Shown: piece after piece, positions 34,752 through 45,912 of the stretch
Layout of the letters: every line of letters begins with the position of its first letter
Numbering within the stretch: the first letter of the stretch is position 1
NCBI RefSeq assembly: GCF_003711515.1
Contig: NW_021167080.1
Span: 6,280,346 to 6,344,345, forward strand
Source of the DNA: Sodiomyces alkalinus F11
Lineage: Eukaryota > Ascomycota > Sordariomycetes > Glomerellales > Plectosphaerellaceae
Direction of reading: 5' to 3'
Length of the DNA: 64,000 nt
Notes under the pieces: model-generated
What the model saw: only the letters and a program-made list of their open reading frames with translations
Told to the model about the DNA's origin: nothing
Database searches by the model: none
Translations under genes and position numbers: made by a program

Positions 34752-35814
34752 TCAGTAAAACAACAACGCCAACGGCTTCTTCTCCGCTGCGTACCTCTCC
34801 TTAAACTCCTTCCGTGTCAACCAACGAGCCAGTGGCAGCATCGTGTCTTTCATGTCCATGACTCCGCGTTTCTTCCCATCAATGTGCGACACATCCACCA
34901 CGATGCGTTCCAACTTGGCCACCGAAAGGGCTCCTGAGAGGAATATATATCAGCCATGCCTTTTCCGTTGCCACTGAATGGAGCATATAGCACATACCGT
35001 TGTCCACCAGGTCCATTAACCGGGCAGGTGTGCCCACCGCGATGCCAGTCCGATGCGTTTGCAGAAACTTGGTCTGCTCCTCAATTTTCATGTGCTTGGC
35101 AAACTGTAGAGGCCGTCAGCAAGACAGACAGCATTATAACATTACACCATTGGGCCTCTCTAAAGACTCTGGAACTTACCAGCTTCGCCACCTTGCTTTT
35201 CTCGCCTTGAAACTTCCTCGCCGCTCTGTTTTCATGTCAGCCTCTCCTTTTCACCTTTCACCTTTCACCTTTCCCACCGGCGAATTGGACCACACAAGTG
35301 GGCTTTTCTCCATCTCATACCTCACTAGATCGGCAGCTCGCAGGCCGGCCCCCGTCACAATAATGGTATGGGGGCTCCCCTTCACCTCAGGCGCGGTGCT
35401 TAACCTCTCAGGCCTCTCCGCGAACTTTTCGAGAAACGCCGCCAAGTTCTCCATGGTCCTAGGACTCTGCCAGGATGTCGTGTCCATAATGGCGTTCGCT
35501 ACGATACCTTTGTCAGCCAAAAAAAAACAAAAAAAAAATGTATAGGTAGGGGTTAACTCTGGATAGACGCGATGAGACGTACCGGATATTGTGAGATCAG
35601 CCACTTCGATCGAGCTAAGATCCGAGCCAAATCTGGTGATCTTCTGCGCCGTATAGTCGGCAAGCAGCTGACTGTCCATGACCGCGAAGGACTCGTTGAT
35701 TCCCGCCTCGACGTTCAGAAGGCTCTCGTCCACCTGATACGGAGACTTCTTCTGTTTCTTGGGCTTCCGTGAGCCCTCTTCGCTGGGCGCAGCTCTCTTC
35801 TTTGACTTTGACAT
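34752..35814 (-). CDS. CMS1: CMS1, small-subunit ribosome biogenesis factor
   Basis: Predicted 250-residue nucleolar protein linked to the 90S/small-subunit pre-ribosome. Minus-strand exons: 35814-35583, 35507-35321, 35225-35180 (46 nt), 35103-34998, 34933-34752. The lysine-rich start (MSKSKKRAAPSEEGSRKPKK) suits nucleolar targeting. The rest is a shortened, DEAD-helicase-like fold with decayed motifs: HTIIVTGAGLRAADLVR where a P-loop would be, GTPARLMDLVDNG, and VVVDVSHID in place of a DEAD box. Together these suggest no ATPase activity. It lies head-to-head with NOP6, another ribosome-biogenesis gene. Identity rests on several family motifs across all five exons. Confidence 0.9.
35569..35576 (+). 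promoter_or_regulatory. PAC-like motif (GCGATGAG) in the first CMS1 intron
   Basis: GCGATGAG is the core of the PAC box found upstream of yeast ribosome-biogenesis genes. Here it sits inside an intron, so a role is uncertain. Confidence 0.25.
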
Positions 35815-36345
35815 CTTTAGACCGACTGGACGTAAAGCGAGCCTCTTCTTCCTGTCCTCAGTCTAAGTGATTGGATATATCGTAGTAGGCGTCGAGCTGT
35901 ATCCGTCGTGTTTTACACGTGTAGTTCAGGTATATCCGTATTTCGTCCTCGACTTGAGATGGAGGAAAGTCCAAGTGCAAAAAGTTGAAATGTTCAGTCC
36001 AGGATAATGAGACACCCTGGGTACACCGTACATTTGACTTCGCCCTCGTAACCGTAGACGTTGCATGTACTCCGTACATGGTACGTCTCAAGGCACGCTA
36101 GAGGCGGGGCATAGCGGAGACTGGTCAAGGAAAAGGGTCTTGCTAGCGCCAGTTGAAAAGGTTCTGCCGCTAGTCACCGCTCACAGCATGCTCAATTTTC
36201 TCTTTTTCTCTTTACGCTGTCCCCGACACTCTCGAGGTATCTCCACTGTGAAACGAGTGAGGTCTGGACTGAGCTGCGTCTCCTCCCAATTCAACTTACT
36301 TTCACCAATCTCACTTTGAGAACACAACTCAATTACGTCCCCGCC
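35815..36345. promoter_or_regulatory. Divergent promoter between CMS1 and NOP6
   Basis: 531 bp separate the two start codons. It must hold both promoters. A GTACTCCGTACATGGTAC palindrome cluster lies at about 36067-36085. Confidence 0.6.
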
Positions 36346-37413
36346 ATGGCAGAAAAAAGGAAACGGTCCGAGGCCGCCGAAGGCGTCAAGTCCAAAAAGG
36401 CCAAAGCAGCCAAAAAGCGGCCGGAGCCCAACCCGCTCCCAGAGGGAATAGAAGTCGTAGACGACGCAGTCACGCAGCCCGAAGAACCAAGCAAAGAGTC
36501 GTCAAAGAAGAAGAGCTCGAAGAAGGACAATAAGTCGCCCAAAAAGCCCAAGACCGCGGATGAAACAAAGGCCGGAGCGGAAGCCGTCAACGGCGCAAAC
36601 GGCGAGGCAGAACAATCCGGGACGAAGAAGAAGACAAAGAAGTCGAAGAGCAAGAAGAGCGACAAGAGCGAACCGAACGGCGACGCCCCAGCCGAGGCCG
36701 AGGCCGATTCCGAGTCGAAGCCGGATACCACTGGAGAAGAAGACGGCGACGCCTCGTCAAAACCACTCTCCAAACGCGCCCTGAAGAAAGCCAGGAAAGA
36801 GAGCGCTGCTGCTGGCGGTGAAGCCGACGAGAACACCACCACCGCCACCGCCAACGGCAAAGCCCCGCGCCACATCGTCTTCGTCGGCAACCTCCCCTTC
36901 ACCGCCAACGACTCCACGATCCGCCAGCACTTCGCCGCCTTCAAGCCTACCTCCGTCCGGTGCCTGACCAAGGACGGCGTGGAGGGTACGTGTCGCGGTT
37001 TCGCCTTTGTCGAGTTTGGCAACCCGGCCCACATGAGCACATGTCTCGACAAGATGCACCATACTTCTTTCAACGATGGCGTGTCCCCGGCTAGGAAGAT
37101 CAATGTTGAGCTGACGTACGTTTTTTCTTCTTTTTTCTTCTTCTTTTTTTCTTTTCTTTTCTTTGCGGTCTTTTCTCATCCTTCTTTCCCTTCCGAGAGT
37201 AAACAACGAGTGGCTAATGATTCCTTTTTGTATAGTGCTGGCGGAGGTGGCAGCAAACCGGGCCGCAAGGAGAAGATCAAGCAGCGGAACGAGAAACTGG
37301 CAGAGAACCGCACCAAGCGCATTGAGAAGGAGAAGGACGGCAAGAAGGCAAATGCCACAGGAGAGGATCAGCATACTGGCATGCATCCTAGTCGCCTTGC
37401 CATGATCTCATGA
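36346..37413 (+). CDS. NOP6: NOP6-like nucleolar RNA-binding protein (single RRM)
   Basis: Predicted 315-residue RNA-binding protein. Exons: 36346-37115 and 37236-37413, with donor GTACGT and a TATAG acceptor; the join restores KINVELTAGGGGSKPGRKEK. The N-terminal 165 residues are Lys/Glu/Ala-rich and highly charged, as in nucleolar proteins. One RRM lies at about 175-255: RNP2 is HIVFVGNLPF, RNP1 is RGFAFVEF, and the insert ANDSTIRQHFAAF sits between. A basic tail follows with repeated EK/RK motifs and ends HPSRLAMIS. Yeast Nop6 binds pre-rRNA and supports 40S subunit synthesis. The start has a good context (CCGCCATGG) and lies ten codons after the beginning of the open frame. Confidence 0.87.
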   Translation: MAEKRKRSEAAEGVKSKKAKAAKKRPEPNPLPEGIEVVDDAVTQPEEPSKESSKKKSSKKDNKSPKKPKTADETKAGAEAVNGANGEAEQSGTKKKTKKSKSKKSDKSEPNGDAPAEAEADSESKPDTTGEEDGDASSKPLSKRALKKARKESAAAGGEADENTTTATANGKAPRHIVFVGNLPFTANDSTIRQHFAAFKPTSVRCLTKDGVEGTCRGFAFVEFGNPAHMSTCLDKMHHTSFNDGVSPARKINVELTYVFSSFFFFFFSFLFFAVFSHPSFPSESKQRVANDSFLYSAGGGGSKPGRKEKIKQRNEKLAENRTKRIEKEKDGKKANATGEDQHTGMHPSRLAMIS

Positions 37414-38219
37414 TAAACGAGGGACATTTCCCAAACTGGCAAGAATTGAGTTGGCGTTCGAGGGATCTATTATTGTATTTTGTGACCGTCATGCAGTAAA
37501 AGTTCTTGGAATTCAGCTAGACATGGGATTTCGACCTTTCCCATGGACCATGAATGGATTTTTTTCCTTATGTCTCAAGGTCAGAGATACCCTTAATGAC
37601 ACACATTTGGAGAGACAAAACATAAACCAAATCAAGTTCCCGAAGACCTAACTAGAAAGACGAGAATTTAAAACAAGGCCGGTAACCCTTTCCCCTAAAC
37701 CCGTTATAAAGTCCCCTGGGGAAAGCAAGCAGGACAAGCAGAGCAAGGAGACAAGCAAAAGACATGTGCTACCTACAGAAAGAAAAAGCAACGTAGCTTG
37801 GGATATCCTTATAATAGTGGGTTTTGCGCGCGATCCGTTTAACGTGCTGCCTCCAAACCTTCCACCTATCCCTCTGTTTATGCTCCTATCATCTCCTCTC
37901 CTATGCAACCGGAGAAAATCAGAACCACGGTTGTTGCTATCGTATCTTCCAATCACGAATTGCGCGCGCGCATAAGATCAGGGGAGCCTAAGCAGGGCTG
38001 CCTTTTGCACACATCTCCACCGAATAGAGTCGGTCGTCTACTAAGCCAAGATGTTGCCACCAAGCAAATCTAGAGTTCTTCCGTTCCTAGCACATGGTTG
38101 CGGCAGGTTTGGGGGTATGGTGCAGACAGGTTTGTACCTGCCAGTTATGTGGCGCGCGTAGGATATTGTGCAAAAAAAACAAAAAAGTGAAGACGGAAAA
38201 AAGACCAAACATGGGTTCT
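37414..38219. other. Interval between convergent NOP6 and RAC1
   Basis: Both 3' flanks; no gene seen. Confidence 0.5.
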
Positions 38220-39229
38220 TTACAGAATGCTGCACTTGGCCTTTTTCGTCTTCTGGACCTGTGGGCGGGGATTCAGGACAGCACTATACATGGTCGTTAG
38301 TAGTAGAACGCTTAGAAACAAGACAAAGGGAGCAAAGAAAAGAAAGGCAGTTGTCAAAAAGTGAGACAAGAAAACCTACCGAATCGCCTCGTCAAAGACG
38401 CTCTTGAGGTTCCGCTGTGTGAGTGCAGAGCACTCAAGATATTTGTGTGCCCGAATCTCCTTAGCACAGATGAGGGCTTGGTCGTACGACACAGGCTCCA
38501 TGCGCTTCTGTCGCAGAGCCTCCAGGGTGCCGGGGTCTTCTCGGAGGTCGAGCTTGGTGCCGACGAGGATGATGGGAATGTTCGGCGCATGGTGGTCGAT
38601 TTCGGGATACCACTGTTTTCGTACCAGTCAGTATTACACGTCGTCTCCTGTCAGCCGGGGGAAGTCGTCCAGCGCCTGAATCATACCTTGGCTTTGACGT
38701 TGTCGAATGAGGGAGGGCTGACGATGGAGAAGCAGATGAGGAAAACGTCGGTCTGGGGATAAGAGAGGGGTCGCAATCTGTCGTAATCCTCCTGACCGGC
38801 AGTATCCCAGAGACCCAGGCTGATCGGCTTCCCGTCGACCATAACGCTCGCGGAATAGTTATCGAACCTGTAGGCGACGGACGCGGTCAGACAAGATTCA
38901 TGTCGGAGATCGGGGGATATTTTTTAAAACTGACACCGTGGGAATATATTCGCCCGGGAAGGCGTTCGTTGTGTAGGAAATGAGAAGGCATGTCTGAGGT
39001 ATTCGGGTTAGCGACGAACGTAGGGACCAGAGAGTCGATGGTAGATGGAATGCGAGCGTTGGGCTACCTTTCCGACGGCACCGTCACCGGTCACGACGCA
39101 CTGTAGGGAGAGGAAAAAGAGTCAGCTTGGAACGTTTGCCAGAAAATGACCACCCAGCCGATGGTTGGCCTCACGGTCCCCCGGGGGAAGGTAACGAACC
39201 TTAAGGGACTGAACCCCCGGTTGAGCCAT
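38220..39229 (-). CDS. RAC1: Rac1 small GTPase
   Basis: Predicted 199-residue Rho-family GTPase of the Rac type, a switch for polarised growth, actin and NADPH oxidase in filamentous fungi. Six minus-strand exons: 39229-39200 (30 nt), 39100-39068 (33 nt), 38993-38935 (59 nt), 38867-38687, 38612-38380, 38283-38220. The G motifs are all intact: GDGAVGKT (P-loop), PTVFDNY (switch I), [10 protein letters not shown] (switch II), GTKLDLR and ECSALT. The start [17 protein letters not shown] and the insert region are those of fungal Rac1 rather than Cdc42 (which starts MVTGTIKCVVVGDG). The tail [10 protein letters not shown] gives a polybasic stretch and a CaaX box with Leu last, predicting geranylgeranylation and plasma-membrane targeting. 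The third donor must be GTCAGT, because the nearby GTGTCA would break the frame. Confidence 0.96.
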
Positions 39230-41964
39230 TTCGTCTACTTCGGTCAGATGCGACTTTGATGTCCTTCAGCAACAGGAGCGATATTTTGTGCGGGGCGGCG
39301 GTTATGTTCGTTACAACGTTTCGTCCTGGTCAAGGATCGATTGTCGGGAATCAGGCGATGGTGGAATTAGACGATGGTGGAATTAGACGAGGAAACCTGC
39401 CAGTTGATGCGGAAACTTGCAGCGCCGGCGGTGGTGGTGGGGGGAGGCAAAAATTGCGGCAAAGTGCTTGATTCGCGAGGTTCCTCTCAGAGGAGGTTGG
39501 GCTATCGAGCAAAGCCGCCAAGACAAGGGGGTTAGGGACCGGGGGATAGCAGCTGGTGCTTGATTAGCCGAAAGAGGAGGGGGTTAGTGAGTTGCCCGAG
39601 TAAGTTGCTTGGGCGAGTTATCGACGTGGGAACAGGGGAGGAAGAAAAGAAGAAAAAAAGAAAAAGAAAAAATAATAGAAGAGACGGAAATTCTTGAGAT
39701 AATCGCTGCGAGAATCAATGGTGTGGAGGACGAAAATGAAGCAGCCAAAGTACGAAGTAATAATGCAGAAACAAGCCCAGGAGTTAGGAAAGGAAGGAGT
39801 CCGGCTGGCCAGGTTGGGTTGTGGAGGTGGAGGTAACTGTACGTATCAAGAGGCGCCCTCGGGGGCCCCCTGGGCGAAGTGGGGATGGGAAAATGGGAAA
39901 CGGATGGTTCGCTGGTGCTGGAGGAGGTGATGGTGTGTGGTGGTGGTGGTCTGCAACGGGACGGGGTTGGCCAAGCCGCAAGGGGAAAGGGCCCGTGTTG
40001 CCCCATGGGAGGTACGGTGTAAGTCGAACGAAGTACAGGTACTTCGTACCCTCAGGACAGGACGGAGTACGGATCATGGTGAACGGGAACGCCGCTGGGC
40101 CCCATGATTGAAGGAAACACACACACACACCGGCCGAGCAATGGGCCGCCAACTTTCGGGCCAATCCACGCCGTAGCGAGGACCTCTGGCGGGGGGAGGA
40201 CGCCGACAAGGCGGATGGTAAGCACACCGACTGGGTGAGAGGGAACGATGGGAGGGAAAATGCAGGGAAAGACGACACAGTGCATCGGATGGGGCTGGCG
40301 ATGGCATCGGATTGGGCCATGGTGAGAGATGAGGAGGGGCTCAAGAAACCTACCATTCGTGTGTACGAAGTACGTAGTGGCAACGGGGGTGGTCGGCGAC
40401 GGTAAGGAGAAGGAGACAAGAGAAATGGAGACGAAAGGGAAGCCCAAGACAGAGGCCGAAATATCGTCAAGGTATGTGACTACACGTAGATAGGATGAAT
40501 ATATATTCGTACAATACCTACCATACCTCACATACCTACACGGCAAAGGCACCAAGACTACCAAGGGATCAGCTAAGTACCTTAGAGAGCGGTTAGACGA
40601 GTATAGTCGCTCATTGGGTTCTCGGCTGAATTGAGTTGGCGTACGTACGTACGGAGTGCCGACTTAGCTCTGTCTTCTGGTGGTGATTACAGCGAGAACA
40701 AACTGGAGATATACATAATCAGGAGATGCATCACAACCCTCATTCAGTGGTATTATTCCGCCTAGCTGAGGTCAGCGGTTGGGATGATAAGATGGGCACG
40801 GTGAAAAGAGTTAATAATAAGGTGAAGTGAGTTAAGGTGAAGTAAGTTAAGGTACGCTACGAGTTAACTAACCCTTAAAGATAGAGGACATGATACGGAC
40901 TCTTCTGCATCCAACATATTCGTAATTACCCTAAACCCAAGGGTAAGAGAAGTAAGTAATTAATTACTATCCTGACCACTACCACGCGTGTCTCAGTCAC
41001 AATAGGCAAGAGACAGAGAGGCAAGGGGATAAGCGCGTCGTTGCTTGTTTTTTTGATCCAATCCATCCAACTGTGAAAGAACGAGGGGGATGGATGAAGT
41101 ATCCAAAAGAGGGATAGTCTGAAAATGCGATAACAGACTGAAACTCGGTAAGGTACAGATAGGGTACAGATAACGGATTGGCCCCACTCGACATTGATGG
41201 TCCGAGCTTGGGCTCTGAGCTCTGAGCTTTGATGGTCCAAACGTGTGTCGTATATAAGGTACTCGTCTTGTAACAAGTCCAATATATTATCCGCATCTAC
41301 CATCCATATTACATCCCATGTTCAAGGATTCACGTTTAAATATTTACTCTTCAGCAGCCAGTATCAGACTCCGGTCTCCCGCCACCGGACGGAACCGCAG
41401 ACAATATGACAGTAGCCAGCCGGATATGAAGCCGAATAGGCAACTCTCTCTTGCCTTCAGAGACCATCGTTCGAACTTGTCAACTTGTCACTCTGGGACG
41501 TGAGCCCATTGTGCGGACCAAACACGTCTAGAGAAGGAAGAAGAAGAAAAAACTTATATTCCCTCTCGGGCATCTACGAAGACAGGGCAAAGAAGCGAAA
41601 GGTCGCCAATGAAGGAAAGCTAGGCTGTCTATGTAATGATGATATAGGCCCTTCTCCATGAGTCCATCCAACGCCGTATCAACAACTGGCTGCCTATGTC
41701 GACCATCACCATCTCTGGTGGTTGCTGCGGAAAGCCAAGCAAAGAACACAGGATACAGCGAGCGTGCTCCCGGTGCATTGAACGAGAGAAGTAGTCAACC
41801 AATATCTGACCCTCTTCCCTGTTCTCTTCTCACTCGCCTCCGATCTTTCCCATTCCCGTGAGGAAGCCGTGCAAGTGCTCCCCTCTCTTTCATGCTCCCT
41901 AGCGATTCAACACATCATACCATCTTACTATCATAATTCGTTGTTTTCCATTATTCTCTGTTGC
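39230..41964. other. Gene-free interval (RAC1 promoter side)
   Basis: No supportable gene: the long minus-strand frame at 39784-40470 overlaps others in all frames and has no domain. It holds a purine tract at about 39640-39690, the perfect inverted repeat ACGAAGTACAGGTACTTCGT at 40028-40047, an (AC)n run at about 40117-40129, and short GTGAAGTRAGTTAAG repeats at about 40820-40850. Confidence 0.45.
40028..40047. repeat. Perfect inverted repeat ACGAAGTAC-AG-GTACTTCGT
   Basis: Nine-base arms around a two-base centre; one instance of a motif family seen between genes across the window. Confidence 0.9.
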
Positions 41965-44142
41965 TCACTCTTCATTCGGACACTTCTTCTGGTCGGTCGA
42001 TGTAGCGGCGGTATCCACACATTCTTTCTGATCGCCACCTGTTTTCTGTGTCATCGAGCGTTGGGCGCGGCGATTCTGTCTTTCCTGGCACAGCTGCGCG
42101 TACCCAGGCTCGTTGGCCTTACGCCACTCAATGTGAGCCTCGTATTCCAGTTGCCTTTGAGCATCGGGGGCACGAGGCTTGCGCACCGGCTTGCTTCCAA
42201 TTCCACCTGGGCCCGGGACGCCGACGCTGCCGGGCGGGCTCGTGGACGTCTGTGGCATTAAAGGGGGAGGTACAAAGCCATCATGACTCAATCGAGGTAC
42301 AAAAGGCCCAGGTCCGAACCTCAAACCAGGGCCACATCCAGGGGGAGGGTGGGCAAAGGGTCCCCAGTAGCTGGGAGGTGGCGGCAGAGATGCCATAGGT
42401 CCCAGAAGACCAGGAGGGAGCATGGGCCCGGTGCCCGGAGGACAAGGAGGCGGCATGAGGCCATTAGGGGTCATAAATTGACCACCAGGATACCCTGTGG
42501 CGCCAGGGAACGCGGGATTCATGGGAAGTGGGACTGGACCGTCTCGTCCTACCATTTGGGGAGGCAGCATGGGACCTCTGAGGCCAGGGGGCAGCGGCGG
42601 GAGGCCGTTCAGACCTGCGAAGGAGGGGTCGCCGGGGCCGCATGAAGGCGTGAACGGCGGACTCGGGTATCCCTGGAAGGGCACTGGCGATATGGCCGGA
42701 CCGGCCCTGCTAGGTACCATAGTGCCCATAGGGAGTGGAAAGGTCGCTGGGGAAGGGGGGGCGGTGACCTCTTGGGCAACAAGACCGGGGAAGCCGAATT
42801 TCTGGATGGTGTTCTTCACCACCTCCTGGAGTTTCTCATAGCTCTTGGTGTACTCGGCGATCATATCCATAGCATCTACCACGGCCTTTTGCGTCGTCGT
42901 CGTCGTCGTCGCGGTCGCCTCGGGCTCTTGTTTTTCGCCGGCCGGCTTGCCTATGCCGACAATAGCGGGGTCCGCAAGATCGGTGGTCGAACGGGCAACG
43001 AATTCTTTGGCTGCCGGGTTGAGGCCCGTCGGAGATGGTCGAGGACTAGACGGTCTGTCCATGTCCAGCACAACGGCCGAGTCATCTGATTTGGGGTGGT
43101 TTCGGCGGGAAACCGTTTGCCCGGTCGGTGTTGGTCGAATGTCTGAGGAAGCGCTCAACACAGATGCCCCGATGCCGAGCATGTCTTGGATCTTCTTCTC
43201 CTTGGTGGCTTTGCTCAACTTCTCGATGAGACAGTTGTATCGGTGTCTCTTCTGCTCGGGATCGGTTATGGGATCGCTTTTAGGGCGTGTCCTGACCCCG
43301 CCGACGTTCACAACGGCCGAGTCTGACATGATGGCCTGGGCTGTGGAGTCTGCATCCACCGCACTGCCGGTCGAGCTTCTGTGCCGCTCCTGGGAACGAA
43401 TATTGGGCTTGCGGGGAGCCAAGAACAACGGCTGCTTGTCGGTCGAGCCGATGGCATTTTGGCCACAGCAGTTTTGGCTGCGCACAGATTCTTTCCGAGG
43501 GGTGGTTCGAGTTTGATGGACCTGCTCGGTATATTGGAGCTTGGCCTCCTCCTCGCGCTCCTGCTTCTCCTGTTCATACATCTTAGCCGCGGCCCTTGTT
43601 GCCTTGAAGCGCTTCGAGCCTCTGATGCTTTCGATCTCTGCAATGGGAAAATCACCATCGTGGGTGCGACACATCTTTTCCTGGCAATAGTCGTCGACCA
43701 TGACGACATCGATTACATGAACCCTGGGGTGGGCGTGGTCGGCAAAAGCCCGCGAGGCGCGCTCAGTTGAAGATCTAAAGCGGCTGGCGGCGGTGGCAGC
43801 TGTAACGGGGATGCTACTGATGATACCGACGTTGCTGTGGAAAAGACTACAGTCAGAGAGGTCGGAATCATTCGCATCCTCGGAGATGTCGAAGAAGGAA
43901 TCAGCAGAGAAGCCGATACTACTAGCACTGCGTTGAGGGGAAGCTCCAGGTTCCGGGGAGCGCAGATGGGTAGACGGATCCTCAAGGTTAAAATCAGAGG
44001 AGATCGCTTGTCTGTGACGCTTCTTGTGAACCTTGAAGCCTCTGCTTCCCTCGTAGGAGGGCTTGGCGGGCTGGCGCCAGTTGGTGCTCGTCATGGCCTC
44101 GGCGAACTTGGGGGATTCCTTGACAGACGAAGACGTGGGCAT
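41965..44142 (-). CDS. Uncharacterised Pro/Gly-rich protein, intronless
   Basis: I do not recognise this gene. It is a single open frame of 725 residues from the first in-frame ATG (upstream in-frame codons to 44238 lack ATG). The N-terminal half is charged and Ser-rich. It has an acidic DISEDANDSDLSDCS patch, a segment HAHPRVHVIDVVMVDDYCQ that looks folded, and a likely coiled coil around AAKMYEQEKQEREEEAKLQ. The middle is Thr/Ser-rich. From about residue 480 it becomes Pro/Gly/Met-rich (repeated PPG, LPPG and GPMLPP). It closes with a basic motif around RKPRAPDAQRQLEYEAHIEWRK truncated into a charged tail. No signal peptide or membrane segment. The low-complexity composition and basic tail fit a nuclear or RNA-granule scaffold, but this is a guess. 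A leader intron (branch TGCTAAC near 44180) is possible. Confidence 0.7.
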   Translation of the reverse strand: MPTSSSVKESPKFAEAMTSTNWRQPAKPSYEGSRGFKVHKKRHRQAISSDFNLEDPSTHLRSPEPGASPQRSASSIGFSADSFFDISEDANDSDLSDCSLFHSNVGIISSIPVTAATAASRFRSSTERASRAFADHAHPRVHVIDVVMVDDYCQEKMCRTHDGDFPIAEIESIRGSKRFKATRAAAKMYEQEKQEREEEAKLQYTEQVHQTRTTPRKESVRSQNCCGQNAIGSTDKQPLFLAPRKPNIRSQERHRSSTGSAVDADSTAQAIMSDSAVVNVGGVRTRPKSDPITDPEQKRHRYNCLIEKLSKATKEKKIQDMLGIGASVLSASSDIRPTPTGQTVSRRNHPKSDDSAVVLDMDRPSSPRPSPTGLNPAAKEFVARSTTDLADPAIVGIGKPAGEKQEPEATATTTTTTQKAVVDAMDMIAEYTKSYEKLQEVVKNTIQKFGFPGLVAQEVTAPPSPATFPLPMGTMVPSRAGPAISPVPFQGYPSPPFTPSCGPGDPSFAGLNGLPPLPPGLRGPMLPPQMVGRDGPVPLPMNPAFPGATGYPGGQFMTPNGLMPPPCPPGTGPMLPPGLLGPMASLPPPPSYWGPFAHPPPGCGPGLRFGPGPFVPRLSHDGFVPPPLMPQTSTSPPGSVGVPGPGGIGSKPVRKPRAPDAQRQLEYEAHIEWRKANEPGYAQLCQERQNRRAQRSMTQKTGGDQKECVDTAATSTDQKKCPNEE

Positions 44143-45912
44143 TTGGGCGATGGTTATTGTGTTTATCGTGATGCTTGGGAGGTCGTTAGCATATATACAG
44201 GTTGGGTGATGGATAGCAAGTGAGCGAGGACCGCGCAAACAGACTGACTGACCTTGATGAAGAAATTACTGGATGGATAGTCGTATTACACTGATGCTTG
44301 GAGATAGCACGACAGTCCTCTGACGGCCTCCTGGGGCAAGAAATCGTAGTAAGAGGTGCTGGCAAGGTGAAGGTTCTCCTTTCAATCGAAAGATGGTTGA
44401 TTAGTTGTAATGCTGATGGCTTCCGGAGGAAGATCTTGTGGGATATGCTTTAAGGAGAGAACGTGAAGAAAAGGGGAACAATTTGCGTACCCTTCCTTGT
44501 TGACTGATGGCGAAAAGCGCGATTGCCCTGCCTGGCTGGTCCAAGTCGACGCCCCTTTTCCTCTTTCCTTCCTCAGGAGTTATACAACAAAGCTTTTGTC
44601 AGTATGAAATCAACCTCGTTCCTCGTCGTGCTGCCGCACCAGGCTGAAGACTTATACTAGAGCTGCACGTCATAGTGTGCTGCTCTGTACAGATGCCGGT
44701 TTAAATAATATCGTGGCTGGATCCAGTGACCACGGACAAGTTTTCAACGAAGAACTGATTCACAAGAGGGAATCGGTTTGACTCTTTGCTCTGTCTGGTC
44801 TGCTATTGTCATGGGACTGAGTGAATCGCTGGTTTGGAACAAGGTCGAGGATATTCGGTTGAGGGGGGTAAAGAACAAAAGAAACGCTTTGCTCTATTAA
44901 GGCTTAGATGGATATGAGTCCAAGAAAACAAACAAGGACGGTGTCGTGCTACCGGTTGTCGTTTTGGTTGAAAATCGGGAGCGAGAACGCGAGGGGGGAT
45001 ATGTTTGGGGATTGCCGGTGATGTAGAATGTAGGTAGGTCTAAACAACAACAGCAACAAGAACAACAACCTAAAGTACTGTCTACCTGCCCAGTGTTCCA
45101 CGGTCGTGACTGCTCCCCCATTTCCTCCTTCCTGTTGTCGGCACAAGATACAAGACACTGGTGTGGCCTGTCCTTCGGGCTACATCGTCCCAGCCCATCG
45201 TGACTGCCTCGTTGGGAACAGGCATGGCTGGACGCGGCTCAGACAAGCGACGTACGCCTGAACGGGTAGTAGATACGTACTGCTTCGTAGTTCCTACCTC
45301 AGGTTGACATGCCTCTTAGCCTCCGACTCCGACTCGTCAACGTGTCCCCAGTTTGCTCAACATTCTGGGCAACCGCGAGTCTGCGGGCCATGACGTCCAG
45401 AATGGCATGAGCAAAGTAGACCAGCCTGATAAACTCATTACCGCTGTCAAAACGGCAGACATTGATTGTGACCAATGAGTTGCACAAGAGCCACCCCGAG
45501 AAAGTTTATGGCTTTAGGTAAGGTACCTTAAGGTAGGTAGTCATCTTCAACCACAACTACCAGTAGGCGTTGCGTCAAACAAAGTCAATCACCAACCACA
45601 CGCAAGGACTGATATCCGCAGCATGCCGCTCAACTGAGTAGGTTCCTGGAATGAACCCTGTTTTGAATTGTGCTTGCTTTTTCTTTTACTAATTTCCGGG
45701 TTTCTTCAAAGCTCTGCCTTTCCATTTCAAAAAGGGAAACAAAAAGAGGTGCCCGTGCCCATCATCATAATACAATCGGTCGTATCGCGTCACTCTCCCA
45801 TCCTTTATGACAACTCGCAAGAGAAGAAAAATATCCTCGCTTTTGAACTCGACTAGGCTTGGCTTGACAATAGAATCTGACAAAGTGCTCGCATTCCAAC
45901 CTGGAACGGCAC
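44143..45912. other. Gene-free interval
   Basis: It holds the upstream region of the Pro/Gly-rich gene and the 3' flank of the AIM24-family gene. A TAAGGTACCTTAAGGTAGG motif cluster lies at 45515-45540. No gene seen. Confidence 0.45.

Noticed and set aside
39784..40470. 228-codon minus-strand frame upstream of RAC1
   Set aside because: Low-complexity Pro/Ser protein with long frames open in other phases too; no ATG-proximal features and no family.
44143..44238. N-terminal extension of the Pro/Gly-rich protein by 32 codons
   Set aside because: It starts at TTG; the first in-frame ATG is at 44142.
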